Shown piece by piece: positions 24,144-33,441 of a stretch of 64,000 nt of DNA (position 1 is the first letter of the stretch; each line of letters opens with the position of its first letter). Below the pieces are notes generated by a model. That model saw nothing but the letters and a program-made list of their open reading frames with translations, made no database searches and was not told where the DNA came from. Position numbers and translations under genes: made by a program. The stretch is from positions 930,001 through 994,000 of the forward strand of contig NC_006042.1 of the NCBI RefSeq assembly GCF_000002515.2, in the 5' to 3' direction. The stretch comes from Kluyveromyces lactis. Lineage: Eukaryota; Ascomycota; Saccharomycetes; Saccharomycetales; Saccharomycetaceae.

Positions 24144-24557
24144 CCAACCATCCTCGTGTAATCCTTCGAGGCACGTTTTGGCAGTGATGTATGCCTCCAA
24201 ATAAATATGAATATTATTAGCTATGCAAACCACCTGAACATGCCTCGATTCGTGTATCATTTGTAGCCTGAAGATTGAAAGTATTTCTTCGATTATGTGG
24301 TCACCTGACTCTCATTTCCTAACTGGGCACTATATCCCAAAGTAGTAATCTGGTGCCTAATTAGGGAATTCCTTTCAATCAGGTTCACCACGATTAGCAA
24401 AATTCCAAGGCTTCACATGGAATTTTAGGTTTGACTATGCAAGAAGATAGGTTCATCATTGATGGAAAAAAAAAAAAAAAGAACAGGCTCCTGGTTATGG
24501 ATTTTGATTGTCCGTTCATATAACTTACATAGTATCTTTGTTTAGGGTTGAGATAAG

Positions 24558-25673
24558 ATGTTGTATCTAAATGGATTAGTGAGAAATGGGATCAATATCG
24601 GTGTAAAAAGAGGTACAGCTGTTGCTTTGCTAGCAGCTAAATACCGTTCTCCAATATTTGCTGCAACTAGATACCAAAGTAATAAGGTAGAAGATAAACT
24701 GGCTGGTGTGTTTACTGAGGAGCAATTGAAAGAAGCCCGAGAAACTAGATTGAAAGGTTTGGGTCCTTATGTTTCCAAATTACCAACAAAATTGATTCCT
24801 TATGCGGAACTAATGAGACTTGAGAAACCCGTTGGAACTTGGTTGCTGTACATACCATGTACATGGGCAATCACCATGGCTGCTATGGAAACAGCTGCTC
24901 CATTGGGAAGTACTTTGTGGATGTTAGCGCTTTTTGGTGTCGGTGCACTCATCATGAGAGGTGCAGGTTGCACAATCAATGATTTACTAGATAGAAACTT
25001 GGATAACAAGGTTATTAGATCAGTTGAAAGACCGATTGCTAGTGGAAGGGTATCACCAGGTAAGGCTGTTGTATTTTTGGGAGCCCAGACAGCCATCGGT
25101 ATGGGAATCCTTGCACAATTGCCAGCTGATTGTTGGTATTTAGGTTTGGCATCGTTACCAATTGTCTTCACATACCCATTGTTCAAACGGTTCACATATT
25201 ATCCACAAGCTGCCCTATCTGCATGTTTCAATTGGGGCTCTTTGTTAGGTTTCCCTGCCATGGGTCTGATGGATTGGTCCACTATGATTCCTTTGTACGT
25301 CAGTACTTATATATGGTGCATGATTTACGATACGATTTATGCTCATCAGGACAAAAAGTTTGACATCAAAGCTGGTATCAAATCGACTGCTTTAGCTTGG
25401 GGTAAAAACACAAAGAAAATATGTACTGCTCTTGGAACGGTACAAATCGGAACCTTAGCACTTGCTGGATTGAACAGTGGTTTGTTGCTGGGCCCTGGAT
25501 TCCTCTGTGGGCTGGGAATTTTCACATACAGGTTGTTTGATATGATTAGAAGGGTCGATCTAAATGACCCAGCAGATTGTTGGAAATGGTTCCAAAGCAA
25601 TATTAACACCGGGATAATTTTTTCTGGTGCTTTGTTCTTCGATTATATTCTGAAGTTATTAGGCTGGATGTAA
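24558..25673 (+). CDS. COQ2: 4-hydroxybenzoate polyprenyltransferase Coq2
   Basis: Mitochondrial inner-membrane UbiA-family enzyme that attaches the polyprenyl tail to 4-hydroxybenzoate in ubiquinone synthesis. The 371 residues (S. cerevisiae 372) start with a basic, hydroxylated presequence (about 1-40). Both Mg-diphosphate motifs are present: NDLLDRNLD (Asn141-Asp149) and DTIYAHQDKKFD (258-269). Seven to nine hydrophobic segments span 95-370. The aromatic-rich LEKPVGTWLLYIPCTW before the first motif is typical. ATG at 24558, shortly after a poly(A) tract. Divergent from ERG19, which feeds the same pathway; convergent with the YNR040W homologue. Confidence 0.97.
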   Translation: MLYLNGLVRNGINIGVKRGTAVALLAAKYRSPIFAATRYQSNKVEDKLAGVFTEEQLKEARETRLKGLGPYVSKLPTKLIPYAELMRLEKPVGTWLLYIPCTWAITMAAMETAAPLGSTLWMLALFGVGALIMRGAGCTINDLLDRNLDNKVIRSVERPIASGRVSPGKAVVFLGAQTAIGMGILAQLPADCWYLGLASLPIVFTYPLFKRFTYYPQAALSACFNWGSLLGFPAMGLMDWSTMIPLYVSTYIWCMIYDTIYAHQDKKFDIKAGIKSTALAWGKNTKKICTALGTVQIGTLALAGLNSGLLLGPGFLCGLGIFTYRLFDMIRRVDLNDPADCWKWFQSNINTGIIFSGALFFDYILKLLGWM

Positions 25674-25833
25674 GAAGGATAAAAACATCTTTATTTATAC
25701 ATCAGTTCCTATTTACAAGTAATCTTTTATACATGTACATATGGGCATTTGTCACATTTGTTAATTTATACCATTTAACAAATTTCCATTATTGTATTCT
25801 TAACAAGCCTGAAATGAATGAACTTCTAATTTC

Positions 25834-26634
25834 TCATTTCTTTCCATCTTGGTGATGCTTGCTCTTGGAATTTAACACAATATTCTTAATATCAGCGTTA
25901 GTATTCAATCTTGGCCTTGCTATTTGTTGTTGAATTATTTTCTCTAACTTCTGCTCGTTCTTGGTGTATTCGTTCTTTTCGGTCTTGAAATCTTTCAACT
26001 CCAACTGAGTTATAGATTCACCTCCAAATAATGCATCCATAAATCTTCCGTCAGATCCCCAGAATTTACCTGATCTGTTCACAATATAGACTTTATCGAA
26101 AAAAGGCGCCCCTTTATCCATCAAGGAGAAAGAAAATGAACCACGGTCCTCAACTCCTTGTTCACCTATTCCTGTAAATACTCTGGATTTTTCGTGACGT
26201 CTTAAGTTTCGTAATGGAATTGTTTTACTCTTTTCACCATTGAATAAAGTCCTAGTCGTCACTTTACATTTTGGGATCTTATCAGGGATGTAATGCATCT
26301 TGGTTACAATTCTGGTCGGTATGTATAGTGCCACTGCAGCTAAAGTGAAAGGTATCACTGAAAGAAGGACAGAACCCGCAGATCTACCAAGAAACGCGAC
26401 GTTGGCATTTTCGTACCATTTTAAATCTTTCTTCGGTTCTTCTGATTCCTCTTTATATAGACCAGATGAGGTTGTTAGTGACCAATCCGCAAAGGAAGCT
26501 CCATACAGTATAAAAGTAAAAGAAAGTGAATATGCCCCGAAAGTAATGAGTTTACCTGGCTTGTACGAATATATTTGTTCTGGGGCAGCTTTGGCCAGTA
26601 GAGCCGCCATTTTCGTGCTAAAAGGGATTGACAT
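25834..26634 (-). CDS. mitochondrial membrane protein, YNR040W orthologue
   Basis: A 266-residue protein matching the position of S. cerevisiae YNR040W next to COQ2 (YNR041C), and of similar length. Function not established. It has a short basic N-terminus with a likely mitochondrial signal (MSIPFSTKMAALLAKAAPEQ), a hydrophobic segment about 32-52, a second at about 85-105 (SAGSVLLSVIPFTLAAVALY), then a soluble domain with RSGKFWGSDGRFMDALFGG and a Lys-rich C-terminus. The two-segment hairpin plus soluble tail is reminiscent of small inner-membrane proteins of the TMEM223 kind. That comparison is tentative. First ATG used. Confidence 0.8.
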   Translation of the reverse strand: MSIPFSTKMAALLAKAAPEQIYSYKPGKLITFGAYSLSFTFILYGASFADWSLTTSSGLYKEESEEPKKDLKWYENANVAFLGRSAGSVLLSVIPFTLAAVALYIPTRIVTKMHYIPDKIPKCKVTTRTLFNGEKSKTIPLRNLRRHEKSRVFTGIGEQGVEDRGSFSFSLMDKGAPFFDKVYIVNRSGKFWGSDGRFMDALFGGESITQLELKDFKTEKNEYTKNEQKLEKIIQQQIARPRLNTNADIKNIVLNSKSKHHQDGKK

Positions 26635-26980
26635 TTTAATTCTAACAATTTAACCTTTCAAATTTCCAGATGCTTCACTGACCCAGTAAATCTGAGCACT
26701 GATCTCTGGAACCCTGGTGATATCGCAGTCCTGGGTACAGTTTAACTACGTACGTTATGCTCTGCATGAGCTTTAATAATTTTTAAAAGATATCAAATTG
26801 TTTCATCAGCGAAAACTCGATTTTGTATGGGAAATTCTGAAATCCCGATGATTATGAATATTATGATCGGACATCACTTGTGCATAAGAAAGAATAAGTA
26901 GGGGTGCATGAAAATACACTATGTATGCATTGAATGTAAGATATGGAATATGACAATATCTATATAATATCGATAGAAAC
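26635..26980. other. intergenic: YNR040W-like promoter / TRX3 3' flank
   Basis: A 346-bp AT-rich spacer between two minus-strand genes. No motif or RNA gene stands out. Confidence 0.4.
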
Positions 26981-27400
26981 TTATTTGTTGAAGTGTTTAA
27001 TCGCTTCTTCCACTCCTCTTGGGTCAGCACCGACTACCTTCCCCAATCCTTTCCCATTCTTGAATAATACAAAAGTTGGCATAGAAGAGATACCCAAAGC
27101 ACCCGCAATATCAGGGGATTCATCGACATCGACTTTGTAGAACTTGACGTTATTGTATTTTTCACTTAGCTTTTGTACATGAGGGGCAACGGCTTTACAA
27201 GGGCCACACCAAGTAGCAAAGAAATCGACTAATGACAAATTGTCAGCTTTCATTGCGACCTCGAATTCATGCAAATTCGTTAGATGTTTGATGGTATTCC
27301 CGCCAGCAGTAGATTGGAATCTAACTTGGGAAAAAGCCAATGGTCTCACGAAGGTTGCACGGGAAGCTGTAGCAGTTCTCAATGCAGTTCTGGAGATCAT
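26981..27400 (-). CDS. TRX3: mitochondrial thioredoxin
   Basis: Matrix thioredoxin that reduces disulfides and works with mitochondrial thioredoxin reductase. The 139 residues (S. cerevisiae Trx3 127) start with an Arg/Ser/Thr-rich, acid-free presequence of about 30 residues (MISRTALRTATASRATFVRP). The thioredoxin fold follows with active site WCGPC (Trp64-Cys68), the cis-proline loop ISSMPTFVLF near 105 and a C-terminal helix. First ATG at 27398-27400. In S. cerevisiae TRX3 (YCR083W) neighbours TUP1 (YCR084C). Here COQ2 and ERG19 (chromosome XIV homologues) lie between, as expected of the ancestral merge of the two duplicated blocks. Confidence 0.95.
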   Translation of the reverse strand: MISRTALRTATASRATFVRPLAFSQVRFQSTAGGNTIKHLTNLHEFEVAMKADNLSLVDFFATWCGPCKAVAPHVQKLSEKYNNVKFYKVDVDESPDIAGALGISSMPTFVLFKNGKGLGKVVGADPRGVEEAIKHFNK

Positions 27401-27947
27401 CGTAATGTCTGTAGCTTGAATTTTATAGGGTTGGATTTTACAGTAGATAGAACTAAACCTTTCTCGTATAGCAGTCTACGTTGATTGATATAATTGATAA
27501 CAGCAATGTAACAATTGATTTTGGCCCGGATACTTCTTCTAAAATCAATCCCCGTCTATGATTTGTCTCATTCGACAGCAACGATTTTTCATTATTTAAG
27601 TGACGAAAAGTTATATCACGTGACTTGGATCAACACTTTTTTTCAATTTTCTTATTTGGCAAGCATGAATTTGGACCTGACGCTGTTAATCGCATAGCAA
27701 CTTTGATCAAGTAGTTTGATATATGAGCGAAGGGAAATTTTCAATGAAGGAAACTGACGTTAAGGAAATATCAACCTTGGGAGGATATACAGTTGAGTCA
27801 TTATCACCATTATATAATGGGATGAAAATGGGGACATGGCGTTTCCTTCAAAAATAGGAAATGATACGTGGAAGCTGGCTTCTCTTGACTTAAGCTTAAT
27901 ACAGTAAAGCTCACTCAAGTGGTCAATCGAATATTAGTAGATAACCG
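27401..27947. promoter_or_regulatory. divergent promoter TRX3 / Zn2Cys6 gene
   Basis: A 547-bp bidirectional promoter with a TCACGTGA octamer at 27616-27623, about 220 bp from the TRX3 ATG. Confidence 0.5.
27616..27623. promoter_or_regulatory. TCACGTGA (Cbf1-type) site
   Basis: Palindromic octamer in the TRX3/Zn2Cys6 promoter. Confidence 0.5.
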
Positions 27948-28994
27948 ATGTCTAAGGACAGGAATTTTACAGGATGCTGGGCTTGCAGATTTAAAAAACG
28001 TAAATGTGATGAGCGTAAGCCAATTTGTTCGTTATGCCTTAAACACGGTGTGGAATGTTGCTATGACGTGAGATTAAGTTGGCTTCCAGAAAATATGTAT
28101 GTTGTTAAAGATAACGAGTTAGGAGTCATCAGTGGTAATTCTAATAGAAGGATGTCCAAAGAGAAGTTCAAAGAATTGACGAATTTGAAATATGATAGTC
28201 CAATATCAGAGAGTGCAAGTTTCACAATTAGTGCTAGGAGATTCAAGGTGTACGATAATTCAAGGAAATGTGTGCATGAAGATAACCGTGGTGCCGATGT
28301 GTACGATTCAAAGCATGTTGATGAGAAACTTTCCATATTTTTGGATGGATTGGAAGAATCCGAAGAGTTTCAAAGCGGTCCCTTTACGAAATTTAAGATA
28401 CAACAGCAGGTTTCTGTGAGAAAATGTGATCCGGCACAGATATTGAAATCGCTATGGCATGATCATTCGTATCAATTATCGAACAATTGGTGCCTCACAG
28501 AACCCGAATATTTACAGAACTTTCAGCAAGATCTACAAAAAGTTTTACTACGGTGCGATTTCCCCATAAATGTGATCAACACGAATTTTGATGCAGATCA
28601 TTGGTCAAGGCTAGTGCCAAAACTCCCGAAACGTCATCAAAGTGTTGTCATGTTCTTCCTTTATGCTCAAAATGTCAAAGGTTATCAACAGATTTTGTTG
28701 AATTGGGTTTATATTAAAACGACTATTAGTTCTTTAGACTTCCCGTTGTTGGTTCAATTGTGCCAATGCCAAAGTTCGAATCGGTCCACTTTAATCTATT
28801 TACGCAACTTGATTGCTCACTATAAACCTTCCAGTCGAAATAATGAGAATATTTCCAAACTCATAAAAATGGAAATAGAGCAATACATTACAGCAATTGA
28901 CCTTTCGACGTTACCAACACCCATCCTTGATGCATTCAGTAACAGCATTGAATGGGATAATAATGATAATTATATGAAACTCCAGGTTATGTGA
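27948..28994 (+). CDS. short Zn2Cys6 transcription factor, unassigned
   Basis: Fungal binuclear-cluster protein of 348 residues. The cluster is at the very N-terminus: Cys10, Cys13, Cys20, Cys27, Cys30, Cys37 in FTGCWACRFKKRKCDERKP, followed by VECCYDVRLSWLPENMYV. The FTGCWxCR...YDxxLxW layout is that of Arg81-like factors, but the protein is much shorter than Arg81 (880 residues) and I see no full middle homology domain. Residues 120-345 are mixed, mostly helical-looking with no repeats. I cannot name a S. cerevisiae orthologue. In S. cerevisiae the position next to TRX3 is held by AHC2, which does not resemble it. Likely a DNA-binding regulator; targets unknown. Confidence 0.85.
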   Translation: MSKDRNFTGCWACRFKKRKCDERKPICSLCLKHGVECCYDVRLSWLPENMYVVKDNELGVISGNSNRRMSKEKFKELTNLKYDSPISESASFTISARRFKVYDNSRKCVHEDNRGADVYDSKHVDEKLSIFLDGLEESEEFQSGPFTKFKIQQQVSVRKCDPAQILKSLWHDHSYQLSNNWCLTEPEYLQNFQQDLQKVLLRCDFPINVINTNFDADHWSRLVPKLPKRHQSVVMFFLYAQNVKGYQQILLNWVYIKTTISSLDFPLLVQLCQCQSSNRSTLIYLRNLIAHYKPSSRNNENISKLIKMEIEQYITAIDLSTLPTPILDAFSNSIEWDNNDNYMKLQVM

Positions 28995-29119
28995 ACAGCA
29001 TTGAACTCCCCTTTCACTGGCCCGAATGTTGGGTCATTTGTCAGGTATATTATTCTTAGGTTATATAAAATCAGCAAATAACTAGCATGAACGTTTATAT
29101 GTTGTCTACTTAATATTTT

Positions 29120-30238
29120 CTAACGAACACAAGCGTTAGCAATGGAAGCAACTTTGAAGGCATCTCCGTTTTTGTTAGTTAGCTTTCTAATTTGTTGAGC
29201 CTTGTCATCTTCATCCTTGAAAATAACCTCAAGTTGTTCATTAGTACTGAAATGTGGTTGCAATTGTTCCCAAATCTTCTTCTTTGGATTCAATTGTTTT
29301 ATAGGTTCTTCATCGCCGAAACCTTCAAAGAACACCTTGTCACCAGCCTTGGATCCAGCTGGGGGTTCAACAAATTCGACGTTGTTTTCATCAGAACCAC
29401 AAAGAACCATAGCAGTGGATTTGATACCCCTCATATTAACTGGCTTTAAGTTGCAAACAACAACGACATAACGTTCTTGCATAGCTTCCAATGGGAAGTA
29501 TTTCACTAGACCAGAACAAACGGTTCTTGGACCCTCTTCATCACCAACATCGATGGTAGAAACATATAGAGAGTCAGCATCTGGATGCTTGATAGCCTTT
29601 TGAATGAAACCAACACGGAAATCAATTACACCTGGAGATGGTTTGGCAGACTCTTGGGCTGGTGCTTGGGCTTGTTGGGCATTGGCGGCCTTCTTGGCAG
29701 CCTTCTTTGCCTTAGCTTCTTCTCTCAATTTCTTTAAAGTTTCTTCATCTGGCTTACCTCTTGGTTGTTTATCGGCCTTACCATCCTTCTTTGCTGCTGC
29801 TTCACCGCCCTTCTTGGAAGCTTCAGCCTCGTCCTTCTTATCTTCCTTCTTCTTCTTTTCGATGACTTCACGTGGAAGATCCAAATCAATGTTCAAAGTC
29901 AAGTCGTTCAATTGTAATAAATCGTTCAAGTATTGTGACCATCTAAGAATATGTCTGTACTTAGCATAGTTACCCTTGACATCTTTAGAAGAGTTGATCA
30001 ACTCCTTGGCAACTGGTAAAACATGTTCGAACAATGTAACATCGGAGACGGTTGGTTGAGCAGTACCCAAAACGAAAGTGTGATCCCTCAAATGTAGATT
30101 CAATTCCTCAAAACTACCCTGAATGTTCCCAGACTTGGCAACGGAATCCCATTGAGCCTCAAGAGCTTTTTGCTCTTGGGTCAACGATGGCGCAGAAATT
30201 GATAAAGCTTCAAATTTGTTCAATAGATCACAGGACAT
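29120..30238 (-). CDS. ARC1: tRNA-synthetase cofactor Arc1
   Basis: Cytosolic tRNA-binding cofactor that assembles with methionyl- and glutamyl-tRNA synthetases and raises their affinity for tRNA. The 372 residues (S. cerevisiae 376) show a GST-like N-terminal assembly domain (about 1-130), a Lys/Glu/Ala-rich tRNA-binding middle (about 130-205, e.g. KKKEDKKDEAEASKKGGEAA), and a C-terminal EMAPII/OB-fold domain starting VIDFRVGFIQKAIKHPDADS. Ends NACVR. First ATG at 30236-30238. This is the first chromosome-VII-type gene of the interleaved block. Confidence 0.97.
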   Translation of the reverse strand: MSCDLLNKFEALSISAPSLTQEQKALEAQWDSVAKSGNIQGSFEELNLHLRDHTFVLGTAQPTVSDVTLFEHVLPVAKELINSSKDVKGNYAKYRHILRWSQYLNDLLQLNDLTLNIDLDLPREVIEKKKKEDKKDEAEASKKGGEAAAKKDGKADKQPRGKPDEETLKKLREEAKAKKAAKKAANAQQAQAPAQESAKPSPGVIDFRVGFIQKAIKHPDADSLYVSTIDVGDEEGPRTVCSGLVKYFPLEAMQERYVVVVCNLKPVNMRGIKSTAMVLCGSDENNVEFVEPPAGSKAGDKVFFEGFGDEEPIKQLNPKKKIWEQLQPHFSTNEQLEVIFKDEDDKAQQIRKLTNKNGDAFKVASIANACVR

Positions 30239-31003
30239 CTCTTGCTAGTTTCTGTATGGCTAAAACAAACAGGGATTAATGTAAAAAGAAAATGTGAAAC
30301 CTTCTTAATGGATTAATTTCTAGAACGTAATTAATAGAACCAGTAAAAGCAGGTGAAGCCGTATTATGGATGTATGCACCGCATGTAATCTTGTTCTATT
30401 GGCATTTCTTGCCTAAGTACTAAAAAAAATTTTGGACATTCTCATAGTCAGAAAGTTGGAAATTTCTGTCACGTGAGAAATATTAAAGTTCTGATCAGTG
30501 CATTGAGTATTGGTTACTGTGGAGATTGACGTAAAGGTGAATTAAAAATAAATAACCAGGTAACGAAGACGTCGTATTATCTATGTAGCAGCCAATAATA
30601 TGGCATTAAGTGCTTGAATATACATGACTATACCTTTTCAATAAGAAGACTCAACAAATGTTGTAATTCTCTCAGGATCTGTCGCTTCCTCCTGCTTAAT
30701 TTTCTAGGTAAGTTTTCGCTTGATATATTTGAAAAGCTGAAAAATCGATGAGTCGTGCATGGATGAGCTTGGAATAATGGAACTTTATATATATATACTA
30801 AAGAAGAGAGGATGAGAACAAAGTTACCAACCTATGTAGCATTTTTTTTATATAAACAAGTGCTGATATAACATCTGTAAGATACTGAAACAGTTACGGT
30901 GTTTTTATATCTTGTTTTTGCCGTTGTGTGAGGCCTATAGAAATCTGAGTTCCTTGGATAGCTCCGACTGGCGAATTTTTTGATATTGGAGACAATTGTC
31001 CGG
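30239..31003. promoter_or_regulatory. divergent promoter ARC1 / ERT1
   Basis: A 765-bp bidirectional region with TCACGTGA at 30469-30476 and a TATATATATA run near 30788-30800 on the ERT1 side. A GGTAAGTTT at about 30707 resembles a splice donor, but the only branch-like sequence after it is a poor TACCAAC near 30828, so no intron is called. Confidence 0.5.
30469..30476. promoter_or_regulatory. TCACGTGA (Cbf1-type) site
   Basis: Palindromic octamer about 230 bp from the ARC1 ATG. Confidence 0.5.
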
Positions 31004-32527
31004 ATGTCTGTCAAGAGGAATAAGAAAGTCAGTGTGGCCTGTGTACACTGTGCCAAATCCCACGTTACTTGTGATGACAACCGTCCATGTACTAGGTGTA
31101 TACGGAAGGGATTGGAGGAATCTTGCATAGATGCACCAAGGAAAAAAGTCAAGTACCTGCGCGATGTGCCAGAAGATCAACTTCCTTCTGTCTTAAGGTC
31201 TACTAAACAGGTACCGCCTGTAAATGCTGTTAAGCTGAAAATGGAACCTGGCATTCTGCCGAACATACCATTAGATTATGATGGTGGTACAATCCGACAG
31301 TCTGCTCCTGCCAATAACGGTAAGAATAATCCGGAGACGCAACAAACTCTGAGCAACGGTCAGATCACTCACAGGCCCAAATTTTTGTCTAGTGCAGCAG
31401 ATTTGGAATACTCTATTCTATCTGATATCATTCATGGGGACTCTTTGTTTAATAAGATTCCTGTCAATTTTCTGTATTCTAATCCTACAGAGAAGACACC
31501 AAGCCCGATTAACCAAGGATCTCTGAACGGTCAGCAAGATCTGCATTTTTCATTACAGCTGCGATCCAAACCTATGAATCAGATAAGGGGAAATACAAGA
31601 GCAATATATTCTAATCTTTTAGGACCTGTTTCGCATGAGATTTTACAGTCGGAATTTAATCTCTATACCAATCATTTCCCGTTACAACCTCAAGAAAGTT
31701 TAGATGGCACGCTCGATTTCAAGCGGATGACTATTGGGACTTTGTCCCCACATCTGACGAAATTTGACAAAACTATAAACCAGTACTACTTGAATTTTGC
31801 TAATACTTTTCCAGAGATATACGATTCAAGAAAGATACCTAATCTTTCATACGCACTCGAAGTGGAACCACCAGAATACAGAGAGATACCGCACGATACC
31901 GAGATCCCGCATACTTTGAGGTTCACTACACCATCAGAAATATATTCGTTGGTTCAAACAGCGTTTCCAAGTACTACTGGTTTCCATGCATTGCTTCGAT
32001 ATCTCAAAAGAAGATTTGACAAAAATCAATTGGTGGAAATGTGTCGCTGCTTAGCTGAGTTACGACCAATTTTCATTGCCAGTACTATCGACCTCACCGA
32101 TGAAGATATGATATTTATGGAAAAGAGCCATCAGAGAACTTTATTAGAGTATGAGAAATTCATCTCTCAGGTTGGTACCCCAACTTGTGTATGGAGACGT
32201 AACGGACAGATCAGTTATGTGAATGACGAGTTTTCTCTATTGACTGGCTGGAATCGTCTAGAACTACTCAACAAAATGACCTTCATAGTCGAATTGATGG
32301 ATGGTGATACGGTAATGGAGTACTTCCAAACGTTCACTAGGGTTGCATATCAGGGGTTCAGAGGTGCTGAAACTATGCGAATTTGTAATCTATTAACCCC
32401 GATCAAGGGAAGCGTTATTAAATGTTGTTGTCTATGGACGCTAAAAAGAGACGCCTTTGGTTTACCTATGATGATAATAGGGAACTTCATGCCAATTCTC
32501 ACCCTACCAGAAGACGTTGGGTTTTGA
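31004..32527 (+). CDS. ERT1: Zn2Cys6/PAS regulator of gluconeogenesis Ert1
   Basis: Transcription factor that with Rds2/Cat8-type partners activates gluconeogenic genes (PCK1, FBP1) on non-fermentable carbon. The 507 residues (S. cerevisiae 529) carry the cluster Cys13, Cys16, Cys23, Cys29, Cys32, Cys41 in VACVHCAKSHVTCDDNRPC, a hallmark of the Ert1/Rds2 pair, then a basic RKKVKYLRDVPE. A PAS domain occupies about 390-480 (TPTCVWRRNGQISYVNDEF, LLTGWNRLELL). The open frame continues 8 codons upstream to a TTG; the first ATG is at 31004. Ert1 is favoured over Rds2 by context (YBR239C sits in this ancestral block). Convergent with MLC1. Confidence 0.93.
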   Translation: MSVKRNKKVSVACVHCAKSHVTCDDNRPCTRCIRKGLEESCIDAPRKKVKYLRDVPEDQLPSVLRSTKQVPPVNAVKLKMEPGILPNIPLDYDGGTIRQSAPANNGKNNPETQQTLSNGQITHRPKFLSSAADLEYSILSDIIHGDSLFNKIPVNFLYSNPTEKTPSPINQGSLNGQQDLHFSLQLRSKPMNQIRGNTRAIYSNLLGPVSHEILQSEFNLYTNHFPLQPQESLDGTLDFKRMTIGTLSPHLTKFDKTINQYYLNFANTFPEIYDSRKIPNLSYALEVEPPEYREIPHDTEIPHTLRFTTPSEIYSLVQTAFPSTTGFHALLRYLKRRFDKNQLVEMCRCLAELRPIFIASTIDLTDEDMIFMEKSHQRTLLEYEKFISQVGTPTCVWRRNGQISYVNDEFSLLTGWNRLELLNKMTFIVELMDGDTVMEYFQTFTRVAYQGFRGAETMRICNLLTPIKGSVIKCCCLWTLKRDAFGLPMMIIGNFMPILTLPEDVGF

Positions 32528-32682
32528 ATCTAGAACTGTCACAAGTCAATAGTATCGGACTGCTTAGAATAGAACAAAAGAGCAAAGCTCCTGGCGTGTG
32601 AGATTGGGTATTTATATTTATATATATATTTGTATTATACTAACTAATGCATGTAATCTTGAGTTGCATTACATCCTCTCTC

Positions 32683-33111
32683 TTATTGTCTCAATACATC
32701 TTCAACAAATTTCTTGTAGTCGATCAATCCGTCAGAGTCGATTTCGATCCCCTTCATCAATTCATCAACTTCCTCGTCAGTTAACCTTTCCCCTAGACCG
32801 GTCAATAGGTAACGAATATCACCTGGTGATACCTTGCCAGTATTATCCTTGTCAAAAACTTGAAAGGCTTTGATGAAATCCTCTACTTTACCTTGAGTAG
32901 TTTGCTCCAACTTCTCTTCGTTATCCTTAACTAATTTTTCTAGATCACCTAAGGTCAACTCGTCACCTGAAGAAGCGACAACTTCCTCCACTAGCGCATT
33001 GGTAGGATTGTATCCAATTGCTCTCAAATAATCACCAACTTGGGCCTTACTGATGGATCCCTTGGCTTGCTTGTCAAATAGCGTAAAAATATCTTTGTTG
33101 ATTCTGGACAT
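32683..33111 (-). CDS. MLC1: myosin essential light chain Mlc1
   Basis: EF-hand light chain for the class V myosin Myo2 and the cytokinetic myosin Myo1, and it binds the IQGAP Iqg1. The 142 residues (S. cerevisiae 149) begin MSRINKDIFTLFDK and end YKKFVEDVLRQ, like Mlc1. Four EF-hand-like units are present. Several calcium loops lack acidic ligands, as usual for light chains. The best-preserved loop is DKDNTGKVSPGD (about 90-101). The reading frame is intron-free. First ATG at 33109-33111. Confidence 0.96.
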   Translation of the reverse strand: MSRINKDIFTLFDKQAKGSISKAQVGDYLRAIGYNPTNALVEEVVASSGDELTLGDLEKLVKDNEEKLEQTTQGKVEDFIKAFQVFDKDNTGKVSPGDIRYLLTGLGERLTDEEVDELMKGIEIDSDGLIDYKKFVEDVLRQ

Positions 33112-33391
33112 GATGATTGATTTCCCACTTCTTCAATGAATAATACAGTACTGCGTAATTAAATCACGATTCAGTATCACTTAGCCTAGCAAGAAGTAGA
33201 TACTATTTAAAGCTCCAAGGTAAATATAAATCTATTCGAATGTGTAGAACAATGCATGCCTTCCTCCAGTAAATATATCAAATGTAAAGATACTCTTATT
33301 GTTTACGTTTTTCAAAATGGAAAACAAATTATTGTTTCTGGGGCCTCAAAAGCTCTTTTTTTGGACGACCTAAAACTCAGTCAGATATCAT

Positions 33392-33441
33392 TTACCCGGA
33401 TTTTAAATACCCATCACGTGAGTCAAATATATTGTTACCCG
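33392..33441. promoter_or_regulatory. Reb1-Cbf1-Reb1 site cluster
   Basis: TTACCCG (33392-33398), TCACGTGA (33414-33421) and TTACCCG (33435-33441) at near-regular spacing, about 280-330 bp from the MLC1 ATG. Both factor types are general regulatory factors that open chromatin. Binding is inference. Confidence 0.55.

Larger units (their letters stand above)
23826..24557. promoter_or_regulatory. divergent promoter ERG19 / COQ2
   Basis: A 732-bp bidirectional promoter between two isoprenoid genes. It holds a TCGTATA sterol element (24124-24130) followed at once by TCACGTG (24137-24143), and an A14 tract (24467-24480) about 80 bp before the COQ2 ATG. Confidence 0.55.

Noticed and set aside
30707-30840. 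Possible second leader intron, upstream of ERT1
   Set aside because: GGTAAGTTT donor is plausible, but the only branch-like TACCAAC is weak and sits five bases from the nearest AG.
30832-31152. 106-codon minus-strand frame overlapping the ERT1 start
   Set aside because: Antisense shadow of the ERT1 zinc-cluster region and leader, no protein family features.
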